The notes: generated from the letters alone by a model not told the origin. Numbered from the stretch's first letter, positions 44,091 to 53,047 are shown. The stretch is DNA of 64,000 nt from Paeniglutamicibacter gangotriensis Lz1y (GCF_000348945.1 NZ_AOCK01000002.1:434001-498000), one strand, 5' to 3'. A program made the numbers and translations.

Positions 44091-44567
44091 ATGCGTCGAG
44101 CCGTCTGCCCCGGGTCCTATGACCCCATCCATAATGGGCATGTAGAAATCATTGCCCGTGCCAGCAACCTCTTTGACGAGGTCATTGTTGCGGTGTCAAC
44201 CAACTATGCCAAGAAATATCGCTTTGAAGCCGAGGAACGCCTAGAAATGGTCCGGGAGACCATTGGGGGACTACGTGGGGTTACCGTGGCGCCCATGGGG
44301 GACGGGCTGCTGGCCGACTTCTGCAAACTCCACGGTGCCGATGCCATCGTCAAGGGATTACGTTCCACGGTTGACTACCAGTATGAGACGCCGATGGCCG
44401 TGATGAACAGGCACTTGACCGGGGTGGAAACCGTCTTCCTGGCAGCGGACAACCGCTATACACACTTGTCTTCCTCGCTTTTGAAGGAAGTCCAATCGCT
44501 TGGAGGCGATGTGGCTGACTATTTGCCGCGCACGGTCCTCAAACGGCTACGAAACAACGATGAATAG
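44091..44567 (+). CDS. coaD: Phosphopantetheine adenylyltransferase
   Basis: The protein is 158 aa, the usual length. It adenylates 4'-phosphopantetheine, the penultimate step of coenzyme A synthesis. The nucleotidyltransferase motif is CPGSYDPIHNGHVEII (T/SxxH-type HxGH), followed by AVSTNYAKKYRF and EERLEMVRETI. ISSS-type motif is YTHLSSSLLKEVQSLGGD. An upstream in-frame ATG at 44031 is rejected because the domain begins at 44091 and a TAGATT box lies seven bases before it. It is divergent from the aminotransferase gene. Confidence 0.96.
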   Translation: MRRAVCPGSYDPIHNGHVEIIARASNLFDEVIVAVSTNYAKKYRFEAEERLEMVRETIGGLRGVTVAPMGDGLLADFCKLHGADAIVKGLRSTVDYQYETPMAVMNRHLTGVETVFLAADNRYTHLSSSLLKEVQSLGGDVADYLPRTVLKRLRNNDE

Positions 44568-44602
44568 AAGAAAACGTTTCGATGTTTATGCATTCCATGA
44601 AG

Positions 44603-44608
44603 TAAAGT
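44603..44608 (+). promoter_or_regulatory. -10 box TAAAGT, leaderless-type promoter (galU)
   Basis: TAAAGT lies seven bases before the galU ATG, with no Shine-Dalgarno sequence between. Confidence 0.45.
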
Positions 44609-44615
44609 CGAACCC

Positions 44616-45512
44616 ATGACTCAAAGTAGGCGTGTAATAAAGGCCGTTATCCCCGCGGCAGGATTGGGAACCCGTTTCCTCCCGGCGACCAAGGCCATGC
44701 CCAAGGAAATGCTGCCGGTTGTCGACCAGCCAGCTATCCAGTACGTTGTGGCCGAGGCTTCAAAGGCAGGCCTCACGGATGTATTGATGATTACGGGCCG
44801 CAGCAAGCGTGCTTTGGAAGATCACTTTGACCGCGTGCCATTTTTGGAAGCGACGCTTGAAGCAAAGGGCGACACCGAAAAGCTGCGTCGGATCCAGGAA
44901 GCAACAGAGCTAGGCGAAATCCACTACATTCGTCAGCGCGACCCCAAGGGGCTCGGACACGCGGTGCTCTGTGCCAAGCAACACGTGGGTGACGAGGCTT
45001 TCGCCGTCCTGCTGGGCGACGATCTCATTGACGAACGTGACGAATTGCTCTCGATCATGATTGACGTGCAGGAAAAGACCGGTGGTTCCGTCATTGCTTT
45101 GATGGAGGTAGAACCGTCGCAGATCAGCGCCTACGGGTGCGCCGACGTGTCGTCGGTTGACGGGGAAGACTACGTCAAAGTCAACGGATTGGTGGAAAAA
45201 CCAGCGGTCGAGGATGCCCCGTCAAACCTAGCGGTCATTGGCAGATATGTACTTCACCCCCGCGTTTTCGACGTTCTCGAAGAGACGAAGCCCGGACGTG
45301 GTGACGAAATCCAGCTCACCGACGCCCTGGAAACCTTGGCTGCAGCTGAGGGTCCAGGCAGCGGTGTCCACGCCGTCGTCTTCCGCGGACGTCGATACGA
45401 CACCGGCGATAAGCTCAGCTATTTACAGGCGGTCATTTCTTTGGCATCCGAGCGAGACGACATCGGCCCTGCACTTATGCCGTGGCTCAAAGAATTCGTG
45501 GCGGGCCGCTAA
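44616..45512 (+). CDS. galU: UTP--glucose-1-phosphate uridylyltransferase
   Basis: The protein is 298 aa. It makes UDP-glucose from UTP and glucose-1-phosphate for surface glycans and feeds GalE. Marks are VIPAAGLGTRFLPATKAMPKEMLP split at the start (GLGTRFLPATK, PKEMLP), QPAIQYVVAEA, RQRDPKGLGHAVLCA, LLGDDLIDE and VEKPAVEDAPSNLAVIGRYVL. It is followed by a strong terminator and then by the glycopolymer export cluster. Confidence 0.97.
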   Translation: MTQSRRVIKAVIPAAGLGTRFLPATKAMPKEMLPVVDQPAIQYVVAEASKAGLTDVLMITGRSKRALEDHFDRVPFLEATLEAKGDTEKLRRIQEATELGEIHYIRQRDPKGLGHAVLCAKQHVGDEAFAVLLGDDLIDERDELLSIMIDVQEKTGGSVIALMEVEPSQISAYGCADVSSVDGEDYVKVNGLVEKPAVEDAPSNLAVIGRYVLHPRVFDVLEETKPGRGDEIQLTDALETLAAAEGPGSGVHAVVFRGRRYDTGDKLSYLQAVISLASERDDIGPALMPWLKEFVAGR

Positions 45513-45528
45513 CTCGGTAGCTTGAAGA

Positions 45529-45577
45529 CAAGGCCAACCCAGCGTCCTCACAGGGTCGCTGGTTAGCCTTGTTTTTT
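45529..45577 (+). terminator. Terminator after galU
   Basis: CAAGGCCAACCCAGCG pairs with CGCTGGTTAGCCTTG (one bulge and one mismatch), followed by TTTTTTG. It is a classical intrinsic terminator starting 17 bases after galU. Confidence 0.9.
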
Positions 45578-45655
45578 GTTTGTACGAAAGTTGTCGACTG
45601 AAATATTCCCTTAAGTCGTCCATGACTTCTCGTTCTGGTCGTATGGAGACGTTGA

Positions 45656-46717
45656 GTGATTGAGAATAAAGAATTAGACGGCGGCTACACACCGCGTCGG
45701 CTGGCCCGAGGCAAGAAACGTACCGGCCTCGTTGTGCTTCTGAGTGCGATTGCTGTGGTAGTCGTGGCAGCGGTTGTTGCCAGTACCTACCTAGGCAGTC
45801 TGGCCCAAACATTCAACACCAAAACTCAAGTGATCGGCGAGGCGTTCCCTGATGAGGATTCGAGGCCGATCAAGAGCCCCGATGACGGATCGTTGAACTT
45901 CTTGCTGCTCGGCGTTGACCACGGTGCCGACGGGACCGAGACTTCGGACTTGTTGGAAGGCGGGGGGACCGACCAACGATCCGACTCCATGATGCTGATG
46001 CACATTCCAGAGGACCGCAAGGGCGTCTACGTCATGTCGATCGTGCGGGACTTGTATACGGACATCCCGGGCTACGGCAGCCAAAAGATCAATGCCACCA
46101 TGGCCCTAGGCGGTGTACCGCTTGTGGTTCAAACAGTCGAAGGCATGCTTGATACCAAGATTGATCACGTGGCCATGATTGATTTCGATGGCTTCAAGGA
46201 ACTCACTACAGCGCTGGGTGGGGTTACCGTGCACAACGACATCGAATTTTACTCGACGGATAACAAGAAGTATCACTACCCAGTTGGCGACATCGAACTC
46301 AAAGGAAACCAAGCATTACGGTTCGTTCGTGAACGAAAGCCGTTCGTGGACGGCGACTACCAAAGGGTGCGTAACCAGCAGAAGTTCATTAGTGCAGTCA
46401 TGGACGAACTTCTCTCCAAGGACACGCTGACCAACCCAGCGACAATATTTGAGGTGATTGACACGGTCTCACCGTTTCTTTCTCTCGACAACGGCTTTGA
46501 TGCGGCCACAGCAGCCGGGCTGGGATTGCAACTGAAGAACCTACGATCCTCCGACATCGAAATGTTCACTTTGCCAACTGCAGGTTCCGGAACATCGCCT
46601 GACGGACAGTCGATCGAATTACCCGACGAACAAGCACTTGTCGAAATTGGCGAGGCGCTGCGAACAAACACGTTTAAGCAGTACTTGGACAGGGTCAATC
46701 TCCAAGATCAAGAATGA
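45656..46717 (+). CDS. LCP family protein (LytR-CpsA-Psr), second copy
   Basis: The protein is 353 aa and starts at GTG. Cytoplasmic LARGKKRTG precedes the single membrane helix (LVVLLSAIAVVVVAAVVAS) and the extracellular LCP domain: NFLLLGVDHGADGTE, RSDSMMLMHI, VMSIVRDLYTDIPGYG, KINATMALGG, DHVAMIDFDGFKELTTALGGV and RFVRERKPFVDGDYQRVRNQQ. It heads the export and glycosyltransferase cluster, so it is the likely ligase joining this cluster's polymer to peptidoglycan. It is a paralogue of the copy at 37177. Confidence 0.93.
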   Translation: MIENKELDGGYTPRRLARGKKRTGLVVLLSAIAVVVVAAVVASTYLGSLAQTFNTKTQVIGEAFPDEDSRPIKSPDDGSLNFLLLGVDHGADGTETSDLLEGGGTDQRSDSMMLMHIPEDRKGVYVMSIVRDLYTDIPGYGSQKINATMALGGVPLVVQTVEGMLDTKIDHVAMIDFDGFKELTTALGGVTVHNDIEFYSTDNKKYHYPVGDIELKGNQALRFVRERKPFVDGDYQRVRNQQKFISAVMDELLSKDTLTNPATIFEVIDTVSPFLSLDNGFDAATAAGLGLQLKNLRSSDIEMFTLPTAGSGTSPDGQSIELPDEQALVEIGEALRTNTFKQYLDRVNLQDQE

Positions 46718-46820
46718 TGCATAAATCACACATCGACCGATGGATGGCTCCCACCCCTTATTCAGCACCTGCATCTACTAGACTTCAATAGGTTCGTCGG
46801 CGACAGCAGGCGAGGAAACC

Positions 46821-47693
46821 GTGATCAACGAGGTAACGAAAACTATGACAGCTGCTGATTATGCGGCACAGTACGGCCTGAATAGGGTCGGTGCTCGTCC
46901 AAGCTTAGTGAGCTATCTGAAGCAGGCATGGGGAAGGCGCGACTTCGCGTACGAACTCGCCAAAAGCAGGCTGCAGTCTTCGAACCAGCGCAATCGCCTC
47001 GGCATGTTGTGGGTAGTCATCAAGCCAACAATGAACGCTGTGATGTACGGGTTCATTTTCGGAATCCTCATGGGCGGGAGTCGGGGTGCTGACTTTCCTG
47101 TCTTTGTTGTGATCGGTGTATTTCTGTTTGAATTCTTTTCGGGATCCGTATCTTCCGGTGCGAAGGCAATTACAGGGAACGCCGCGTTGGTGCAATCGCT
47201 GGCTTTCCCACGCATCACGCTGGTAATTTCTGCGGTAATCCAGCAATTCCTTACCCTGGTGCCCATGCTTGTGGTCATGTACCTGTATTGCACGATCTTG
47301 GGTACGTATCCGCGGTGGAGCTGGCTCATGCTCTTTCCCTTGCTGGTCCTCTTCACGATGTTCAACACCGGTATGGCGCTGATCTGCGCCAGGTTGACTG
47401 TGCACATTCGGGATTTCACACAGATCCTCCCGTTGATTGTGCGGATGCTCTTCTTCACATCCGGTGTGCTCTTCGGAGTTGACCGAGTTTTGAACGCATT
47501 TCCCGGCCTCGTGCGCATGTTTGACTTCCATCCGATTTATCAGACTTTGCAGATCGCCAGAGGATCGATCATGAACGGAGTGGAGTACCCATCCTTCTAC
47601 TGGATAGTTTTGGCTGTCTGGGGAGTTGTCGCACTCGTTGGCGGCACCATTTACTTCTGGGCTGCGGAGGAGCGTTATGGTCGAGTTGACTAG
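46821..47693 (+). CDS. ABC-2 type polysaccharide exporter, permease
   Basis: The protein is 290 aa from GTG with GAGGAAACC just upstream; ATG at 46845 is an alternative. It has about six membrane segments, for example LWVVIKPTMNAVMYGFIFGILMG, FPVFVVIGVFLFEFFSG and MLVVMYLYCTILGTYP. The start QAWGRRDFAYELAKSRLQSSNQRNRLGMLW is the amphipathic gate-helix region typical of TagG/Wzm permeases. These flip lipid-linked teichoic acid or O-antigen-type glycans. It overlaps the ATPase gene by 17 bp. Confidence 0.92.
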   Translation: MINEVTKTMTAADYAAQYGLNRVGARPSLVSYLKQAWGRRDFAYELAKSRLQSSNQRNRLGMLWVVIKPTMNAVMYGFIFGILMGGSRGADFPVFVVIGVFLFEFFSGSVSSGAKAITGNAALVQSLAFPRITLVISAVIQQFLTLVPMLVVMYLYCTILGTYPRWSWLMLFPLLVLFTMFNTGMALICARLTVHIRDFTQILPLIVRMLFFTSGVLFGVDRVLNAFPGLVRMFDFHPIYQTLQIARGSIMNGVEYPSFYWIVLAVWGVVALVGGTIYFWAAEERYGRVD

Positions 47694-48540
47694 CTTCGAT
47701 GATCTGATCAACCCGCGACTACACGGGAAATTCGAAGCTGAACCGGTATTCGAGGTGGAACAGAGTGCCGAACCCGAAGCCTCAACCCTCACTGTCGATG
47801 AAACCCGCACGCCGGTGGTCATCGTCGATGACTTGCACGTTAAGTACCAGGTGTATGCGAGTGGTAAGGCCGCAGGGTCGGCTGGAGCCAGACGACTGCT
47901 ACAGGCATCGGCTCGGGGTATCCGGGAGGTGCATGCAGTCAAAGGTGTTTCCTTCGTTGCCTATGAAAACGAATCCATCGGGATCATCGGCTCCAACGGG
48001 TCGGGCAAATCAACGCTGATGCGAACAATCACTGGGCTTACGTCCCCGGCGTCCGGATCGGTCTATGCTTCCTCGCGCCCGAACATGCTTGGTGTTGGCG
48101 CCGCATTGATCCCTGATCTCTCCGGTGACAAGAACATCATGTTGGGTGGGTTGGCGCTTGGTTACAACCGCCAAGAAATCAATGACATGCGCGAAGACAT
48201 CACTAAGTTCGCGGAACTCGAGGAGTTCATTGACTTGCCCATGCGTACTTATAGCTCCGGCATGTCTGCACGCCTGAAGTTTGCGATTGCGGCTTCGAAG
48301 CAGCACGACATTCTCATCGTAGATGAGGCCCTTGCCGTTGGTGATGCCCGCTTCCGCAAGCGCAGTGAGGCCAAGATCCGTGAAATTCGAGAGAATGCAG
48401 GCACAATCTTCCTGGTATCGCACTCCATGAACTCGATACTGGACACCTGCAACAGAGTGATCTGGATTGAAAAGGGAGTCTTGACGATGGATGGCGACGC
48501 CAAGACGGTCGTCGATGCCTATAAAGGCAAGAAAAAGTGA
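47677..48540 (+). CDS. ABC-type polysaccharide exporter, ATP-binding subunit
   Basis: The protein is 287 aa. A ~45-residue N-terminal extension precedes the ABC domain: Walker A IIGSNGSGKSTLMRT, Q-loop region GVGAALIPDLSGDKN, signature YSSGMSARLKFAIA, Walker B ILIVDEALAVGDARF, and switch His in FLVSHSM. This is the TagH/Wzt class, including the EALAVGD motif usual for polysaccharide exporters. There is no C-terminal Wzt carbohydrate-binding domain, so export is not expected to require a modified chain end. It overlaps the next gene by the GTGA stop/start. Confidence 0.93.
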   Translation: MVELTSFDDLINPRLHGKFEAEPVFEVEQSAEPEASTLTVDETRTPVVIVDDLHVKYQVYASGKAAGSAGARRLLQASARGIREVHAVKGVSFVAYENESIGIIGSNGSGKSTLMRTITGLTSPASGSVYASSRPNMLGVGAALIPDLSGDKNIMLGGLALGYNRQEINDMREDITKFAELEEFIDLPMRTYSSGMSARLKFAIAASKQHDILIVDEALAVGDARFRKRSEAKIREIRENAGTIFLVSHSMNSILDTCNRVIWIEKGVLTMDGDAKTVVDAYKGKKK

Positions 48541-49580
48541 TTGATGCGCAGACCTTGGGCGTTTCCTATGTCATGCCCGTGCTGAACGAGGCCGACTACC
48601 TAAGGGCCGCTGTCTTAAGTGTTCTAGGCCAAGACTACGCCGGAGACAAGGAAATCGTTCTCGCACTGGGACCCAGTAGCGACTCCACGGATGTTGTTGC
48701 TGCTGAGCTTGCACGCGAAGATCCGCGTGTGAAGCTCGTGCACAACCCACAGGGACGCACCCCCATCGGCCTGAACCTTGCTATCAAGGTCTCGCAATAC
48801 CCGATAGTTATTCGGGTGGATGCCCACAGCGAACTTGCGCCAAGTTACACCGCTCGTGGCATTGACACACTGTTTCGGGTCGACGCACATGATGTCGGCG
48901 GACTCATGGACGCGCGTGGAAAGAATCCCCTTCAGCGTGCCGTTGCAACTGCGTACCATTCTCCCTGGGGCTTGGGCGGGGCGGCATATCACAGCGGCGC
49001 GCCCGAGGGGCCGGCAGAGTCCGCCTACCTCGGAATTTTTCGCCGAGAGATTTTTGACGAGGTTGGCTATTACGACGAGTCGCTGCATCGTGCTCAAGAT
49101 TGGGAACTTTGCTTACGCATCCGCCAGGCGGGTCACAAAGTTTGGTTCGACCCGGAACTCAAAACCGGCTATTTCCCTCGGGACAAATATCGGGCATTGG
49201 CCGAACAGTCCTATGCCTCCGGGGTGTGGCGGGGCGAACTGTCCCGGAGGTACCCCGACGGCAAGTCCATCCGGCACGATCTGCCGCCCTTGATGGTCGT
49301 AGGAACCTCGCTCGGTCTCGTTTCTTGGGTGATTGATCCGTGGCTGACTTCCGAGTCGTCCACCCTGGTCCGTATTGCCCTGAAGGCACTCAAGCTGGCT
49401 CCCGTGACATATGCGGGCCTCGTGGTCTATGCAACCCTCTCGGGAAAGCGCACCACGCTGAAGGAAAAGCTGTTGATGCTCGGTGTCTTCCCCACCATCC
49501 ATTTCCCTTGGGCCGTGGGCTTCGTCAAGGGCCGCACGCGCGGCGCTCGAGGAACGCTGGACAAGGGGCGTGTTCGGTAA
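48537..49580 (+). CDS. Glycosyltransferase family 2 (GT-A), first of cluster
   Basis: The protein is 347 aa. GT2 marks are VSYVMPVLNEADYLRAAV, EIVLALGPSSDSTDVV, PQGRTPIGLNLAIKVSQYPIVIRVDAHSELAPSYT with the metal-binding DxH variant RVDAHSEL, and the catalytic region DESLHRAQDWELCLRIRQAGH (acid in QDWE). C-terminal hydrophobic segments (PLMVVGTSLGLVSWVIDPWL, APVTYAGLVVYATLSG) suggest membrane attachment. It is related to succinoglycan-type ExoA transferases. Sugar and acceptor are unknown. It overlaps both its neighbours by a few bases. Confidence 0.9.
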   Translation: MIDAQTLGVSYVMPVLNEADYLRAAVLSVLGQDYAGDKEIVLALGPSSDSTDVVAAELAREDPRVKLVHNPQGRTPIGLNLAIKVSQYPIVIRVDAHSELAPSYTARGIDTLFRVDAHDVGGLMDARGKNPLQRAVATAYHSPWGLGGAAYHSGAPEGPAESAYLGIFRREIFDEVGYYDESLHRAQDWELCLRIRQAGHKVWFDPELKTGYFPRDKYRALAEQSYASGVWRGELSRRYPDGKSIRHDLPPLMVVGTSLGLVSWVIDPWLTSESSTLVRIALKALKLAPVTYAGLVVYATLSGKRTTLKEKLLMLGVFPTIHFPWAVGFVKGRTRGARGTLDKGRVR

Positions 49581-50404
49581 TGGCCCAAGAATCTTCACGA
49601 CCCAAGAACCCCACGCTCGACCAACTCAGGGCCGTGTGCCAGCCCCCAGAGGTCAAAGCACGCCGGAATGCCGAGCACTGGACCGCGGAGCTATACCTGC
49701 GACATATCTCCATCTACCTGACTTCCGTGTTGGTGCGCACCCGCATCAGCGCCAACGGAGTCACTGGACTAATGATCCTGGCCGGCTGGCTCATGTCCGT
49801 GGCACTGTTGCTCCCCGGGATCTGGGGGCCGCTGCTGGCGGTCGTCCTCTCCCAGGTTCAGCTCTACTTTGATTGCAGTGACGGTGAAGTCGCCAGATGG
49901 CGAGGGACGCAGTCGCCGCGCGGTATCTTCATCGACATGGTGGGGCACCACACCACCGAAGCATTGCTCCCCATTGCCTTGGGCTACCGCGTGTTCCGGG
50001 AACTGCAGACCCAGGGCGCAGACGCGTCCCAAGCTTGGCCTACGCTGTTCCTTGCCGCGGTACTGTCCGTGCTCTTGGTACTGAACCGTTCCCAAAGCCT
50101 TATGGTCCACGCCGCTCGTGGCATGGCCGGACTGGGAAAGCTCCCCGACACCGCCGAGGCCAGGGCGGTTTCGCAGACGTCATTGGTTGGCAGGCTGCGT
50201 TCCGCCGCCCGGTTCCTGCCCTTCCACAAGATGCTCCACGCGGTCGAGTTGAGTCTGGTGATCCTGGCCCTGTCCATCGTCTCAGCCATCATCGGCGTCC
50301 CCGGGGTGGCGGAAAAGTGGCTGATCTGGATCTTGATGCCGGCTGTCGTACTGGTCAACATCGGCCACTTTGTGGCGTCCATGGCCTCATCGCGATTGCG
50401 CTGA
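49580..50404 (+). CDS. CDP-alcohol phosphatidyltransferase family membrane protein, His variant
   Basis: The protein is 274 aa from the ATG overlapping the previous stop (TAATG). It has about six membrane segments (VTGLMILAGWLMSVALLLPG, PLLAVVLSQVQLYF, LFLAAVLSVLLVL, VELSLVILALSIVSAIIGV, LIWILMPAVVLVNIGHFV). The family motif is present: Asp98-x2-Asp101-Gly102-x2-Ala105-Arg106-x8-Gly115-x3-Asp119-x3. The fourth position, normally Asp and proposed catalytic base, is His123. The family transfers a phospho-alcohol from CDP-alcohol to an acceptor alcohol. In this cluster CDP-glycerol from TagD, or another CDP-activated moiety, and a lipid- or glycan-linked acceptor are plausible. Confidence 0.88.
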   Translation: MAQESSRPKNPTLDQLRAVCQPPEVKARRNAEHWTAELYLRHISIYLTSVLVRTRISANGVTGLMILAGWLMSVALLLPGIWGPLLAVVLSQVQLYFDCSDGEVARWRGTQSPRGIFIDMVGHHTTEALLPIALGYRVFRELQTQGADASQAWPTLFLAAVLSVLLVLNRSQSLMVHAARGMAGLGKLPDTAEARAVSQTSLVGRLRSAARFLPFHKMLHAVELSLVILALSIVSAIIGVPGVAEKWLIWILMPAVVLVNIGHFVASMASSRLR

Positions 50405-50408
50405 CCCC

Positions 50409-51302
50409 ATGACCCAGAGAAATCCACACCTTCCCACCATCGGCGTCGTGGTCCTCACCATGGGCAACAGACCCCCCGAGCTCAACCGTGCCCTGCAAAG
50501 CCTGCTTAACCAGCAAGAAGTGGAACTGGATGTCGTGGTGGTGGGCAACGGCTGGGATCCCGTCGGATTGCCCGCAGGCGTGCGTGGCCACTATCTGGAG
50601 CACAACCTGGGCATCCCTGCTGGCCGCAATGCGGGCGTCCCGCAGGTCACGGGGGAGTACCTGTGCTTTCTCGACGACGATTCATGGTTCCTGGATAACG
50701 ATTTCCTGGAGGAAGCCATCTCCCGGTTCGAAAGCCATCCCAAAATGGGACTTTTGCAGCCGCGGATCACCGACCCGGCACGCGACGATGACCCGACCCG
50801 GTGGATCCCGCGGCTGAACAAGCGCACCGCCGGCGAATCTAGCCGCGTCTTTCATGTAGGCGAAACCTGCCTGTTGATGCCCCGGAAGATTTTTGACGAA
50901 ACTGGTGGGTGGGCCGGCGGATTCTGGTACGCGCACGAGGGCATCGAGCTCGCCTGGCGGGTCTGGGACACTGGGCACCACGTCTGGTACGCAGGTGATC
51001 TGCGGATCGGCCATCCGGTGGTCGATCAACGCCGGCACGAAGAGTTCTACCGCCTCAATGCGCGCAACCGCGTGTGGCTTGCCAAACGCAATCTGCGCTG
51101 GCCCTTTAGCTGGATCTACGTCTCCAGCTGGGCACTACTCGAAAGCGCTAGGCTGCGCAAGGAACCCGGCGCGGTGAGACAGTATTTTGGCGGGTGGCTC
51201 GCGGGATGGCGGGAAAGCCCATGGTATTCAACACCACGGCCTAAACTAAAGTGGTCCACCCACCTACGGATGATGCTGGCTGGTCGACCGCCAATCATCT
51301 AG
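50409..51302 (+). CDS. Glycosyltransferase family 2 (GT-A), second of cluster
   Basis: The protein is 297 aa from the ATG 4 bp after the previous gene. Marks are TIGVVVLTMGNRPPELNRAL, LDVVVVGNGWDP, HNLGIPAGRNAGVPQVTGEYLCFLDDDSWFLDND with the metal-binding Asp triad, and WAGGFWYAHEGIELAWRVWDTGH (catalytic acid region). It resembles rhamnosyl- or galactosyltransferase-like GT2 proteins such as WbbL/GlfT-type. Sugar and acceptor are unknown. It lacks obvious membrane helices. Confidence 0.9.
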   Translation: MTQRNPHLPTIGVVVLTMGNRPPELNRALQSLLNQQEVELDVVVVGNGWDPVGLPAGVRGHYLEHNLGIPAGRNAGVPQVTGEYLCFLDDDSWFLDNDFLEEAISRFESHPKMGLLQPRITDPARDDDPTRWIPRLNKRTAGESSRVFHVGETCLLMPRKIFDETGGWAGGFWYAHEGIELAWRVWDTGHHVWYAGDLRIGHPVVDQRRHEEFYRLNARNRVWLAKRNLRWPFSWIYVSSWALLESARLRKEPGAVRQYFGGWLAGWRESPWYSTPRPKLKWSTHLRMMLAGRPPII

Positions 51303-51355
51303 ATCGATAAATTTCTGCGCCGGTTTGGCGCCAAAAGCATCAGTTGGAGTTGAAC

Positions 51356-51817
51356 ATGGCAAAAACAGTTCTCACCTACGGCACCTTTGATCTCTTCCAC
51401 GTCGGGCACCTGAACATCCTGCGGCGCCTGAAGGAAAAAGGCGACCGTTTGATCGTCGGCGTGTCGACGGACGAATTCAATGCAATCAAGGGCAAGAAGC
51501 CCATCGTTCCCTTCGAGCAGCGTCTCGAGATCGTCCAAGCCATCCAATACGTTGATGAGGCCATCCCGGAGGACAACTGGGACCAGAAGCGTCTGGACAT
51601 TGCCAAGTACGGTGTCGATGTCTTTGGCATCGGAGAGGACTGGAAGGGCAAGTTCGACGACCTGGGCGACAAGGTCGAGGTCGTGTACCTTCCGCGGACC
51701 TCTGGCATTTCAACCACGGAACTGAAGCGGGTTCTCAGCGCCTTTGACGAACGCCATGTCGCCAAGCTGAAGGACACCCTCGATAGCTTGAGCCAAATCG
51801 TCAAAGAGCTGAGCTAA
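51356..51817 (+). CDS. tagD: Glycerol-3-phosphate cytidylyltransferase
   Basis: The protein is 153 aa. It makes CDP-glycerol from CTP and sn-glycerol-3-phosphate, the precursor of poly(glycerol-phosphate) teichoic acids. The nucleotidyltransferase motif is LTYGTFDLFHVGH (His15, His18). VGVSTDEFNAIKGKK, RLEIVQAIQYVDEAIPEDNW, DVFGIGEDWKGKFD and the RTSGISTTELK signature (RTxGISTT) follow the Bacillus TagD pattern along the full length. ATG has GGAG six bases upstream. gpsA in this window supplies its glycerol-3-phosphate. Confidence 0.94.
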   Translation: MAKTVLTYGTFDLFHVGHLNILRRLKEKGDRLIVGVSTDEFNAIKGKKPIVPFEQRLEIVQAIQYVDEAIPEDNWDQKRLDIAKYGVDVFGIGEDWKGKFDDLGDKVEVVYLPRTSGISTTELKRVLSAFDERHVAKLKDTLDSLSQIVKELS

Positions 51818-51832
51818 CAGGGGGTGTGGCCC

Positions 51833-53041
51833 TCATCGCATGATCTTCTTGACTGCATCTATGAATCGCGAGGTTCCGGATCCCAGTCCAGGATCTCCGA
51901 AGATTGCGATGCGATAGTCCGCCTGGCTGGCGGGGATGCCCGAGGCTACACGTGCTGCAACTAAGTCGGGGAACCTGCCCTTGAAATCGGCAAAGACGGT
52001 GGGTATTTCGGTGTAGAGCCGGGATTCAGAACCACGTCCAACCCTTTCGCCTGGTTTGTTCTCTGGGCTCAGGAGAATGAGGTTTTTATCAAGGCCGATG
52101 GCATCCATGGTCATGGCCGAGACATCCGCAATGACTATGTCACTTCCGAGGATAGTCCGGACCGGGTCTTCTGAATCATCAATTCCATGCCTTGAACCGG
52201 GGTCGTCCCTTGCGGCCTCCTTCACGAGGCCGACAATGGTTCTAAGCGCGCCTTTTGCCTCTCGGGACCAGCTTCCCGACTTGGGATGCGGTCTGAACAA
52301 TAATGTGAATCGATCGTCAGCGAGTAGTTCCTGCACCAAGCGAACGCCCACGGTCGTGAGGGAGCTATAAGCCATGTCCTTGCTGTCGCCTTCCCACGTC
52401 GGTGCATAGAGAACCGTGATGCGTTGATGATTCGACGCTTTCGGTTCCGTAACCAGCGGGACGTCGAGTTGGGGCCTGCCGATGTGAACCAGATGTGAGC
52501 GGTCAAACCGCTTGATCTCGGCCGCAATCCGACCCTCGGCCGCATCTCCGGCAATGAAGGCATAGTCGTAGGCCTTCAACTGATTCGAGACCATAGAGCT
52601 CTTCTCGCTTTCCCCATGGTTGAGGTGTACGTGCACGGGCGACTTCATTCGAAGGGCTGTGAAGTTCGATTGCGAGTTGTTTACGTAAAAGACACCTCGG
52701 ATGTTTTTGTCGGCCACAAATTTTTCAATTTCCGCCATGGACCTGGTTAGCAAAATTGGAAGCCACGTTTTTTTTCGAAGCTCTCGCGCAACTAACGGGT
52801 CCATGATCACAAAGGCCACGACATGTCCGGCGCCGCTGAGCCGTTCAAACGGGGTAATCCACTGCGTCATTTGGTACTGGAGGTCGGCCGAATCGGCAAA
52901 AAAGGCGGCCAGCTCTGGATTGACGCGATGTGGCGAGTGCGTGGCTTCGAGGGACTTCCTTAGTCGGGGTTCCCATAAGATGGATGCGGCGCGGTTTCGG
53001 ACTTTCCGCACTTTTCGAGAGACAACCGATAAATCCTTCAT
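51833..53041 (-). CDS. CDP-glycerol glycerophosphotransferase family protein (TagB/TagF-like)
   Basis: The protein is 402 aa and is convergent with tagD. GT-B-like features of the family: VHVHLNHGESEKSS, RITVLYAPTWEGDSKDM, LLFRPHPKSG (RPHP), and SDIVIADVSAMTMDAIGLDKNLILLSP in place of the usual DYSS motif (here ADVSAM). These enzymes add glycerol-phosphate from CDP-glycerol to a lipid-linked acceptor or growing chain. At about 400 aa it is the short single-domain form, like a primase (TagB) or short polymerase. The N-terminus is basic (RKVRKVRNRA), as expected for membrane association. The ATG follows a TAGGCT box by six bases. Confidence 0.85.
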   Translation of the reverse strand: MKDLSVVSRKVRKVRNRAASILWEPRLRKSLEATHSPHRVNPELAAFFADSADLQYQMTQWITPFERLSGAGHVVAFVIMDPLVARELRKKTWLPILLTRSMAEIEKFVADKNIRGVFYVNNSQSNFTALRMKSPVHVHLNHGESEKSSMVSNQLKAYDYAFIAGDAAEGRIAAEIKRFDRSHLVHIGRPQLDVPLVTEPKASNHQRITVLYAPTWEGDSKDMAYSSLTTVGVRLVQELLADDRFTLLFRPHPKSGSWSREAKGALRTIVGLVKEAARDDPGSRHGIDDSEDPVRTILGSDIVIADVSAMTMDAIGLDKNLILLSPENKPGERVGRGSESRLYTEIPTVFADFKGRFPDLVAARVASGIPASQADYRIAIFGDPGLGSGTSRFIDAVKKIMR

Positions 53042-53047
53042 TCTCCA

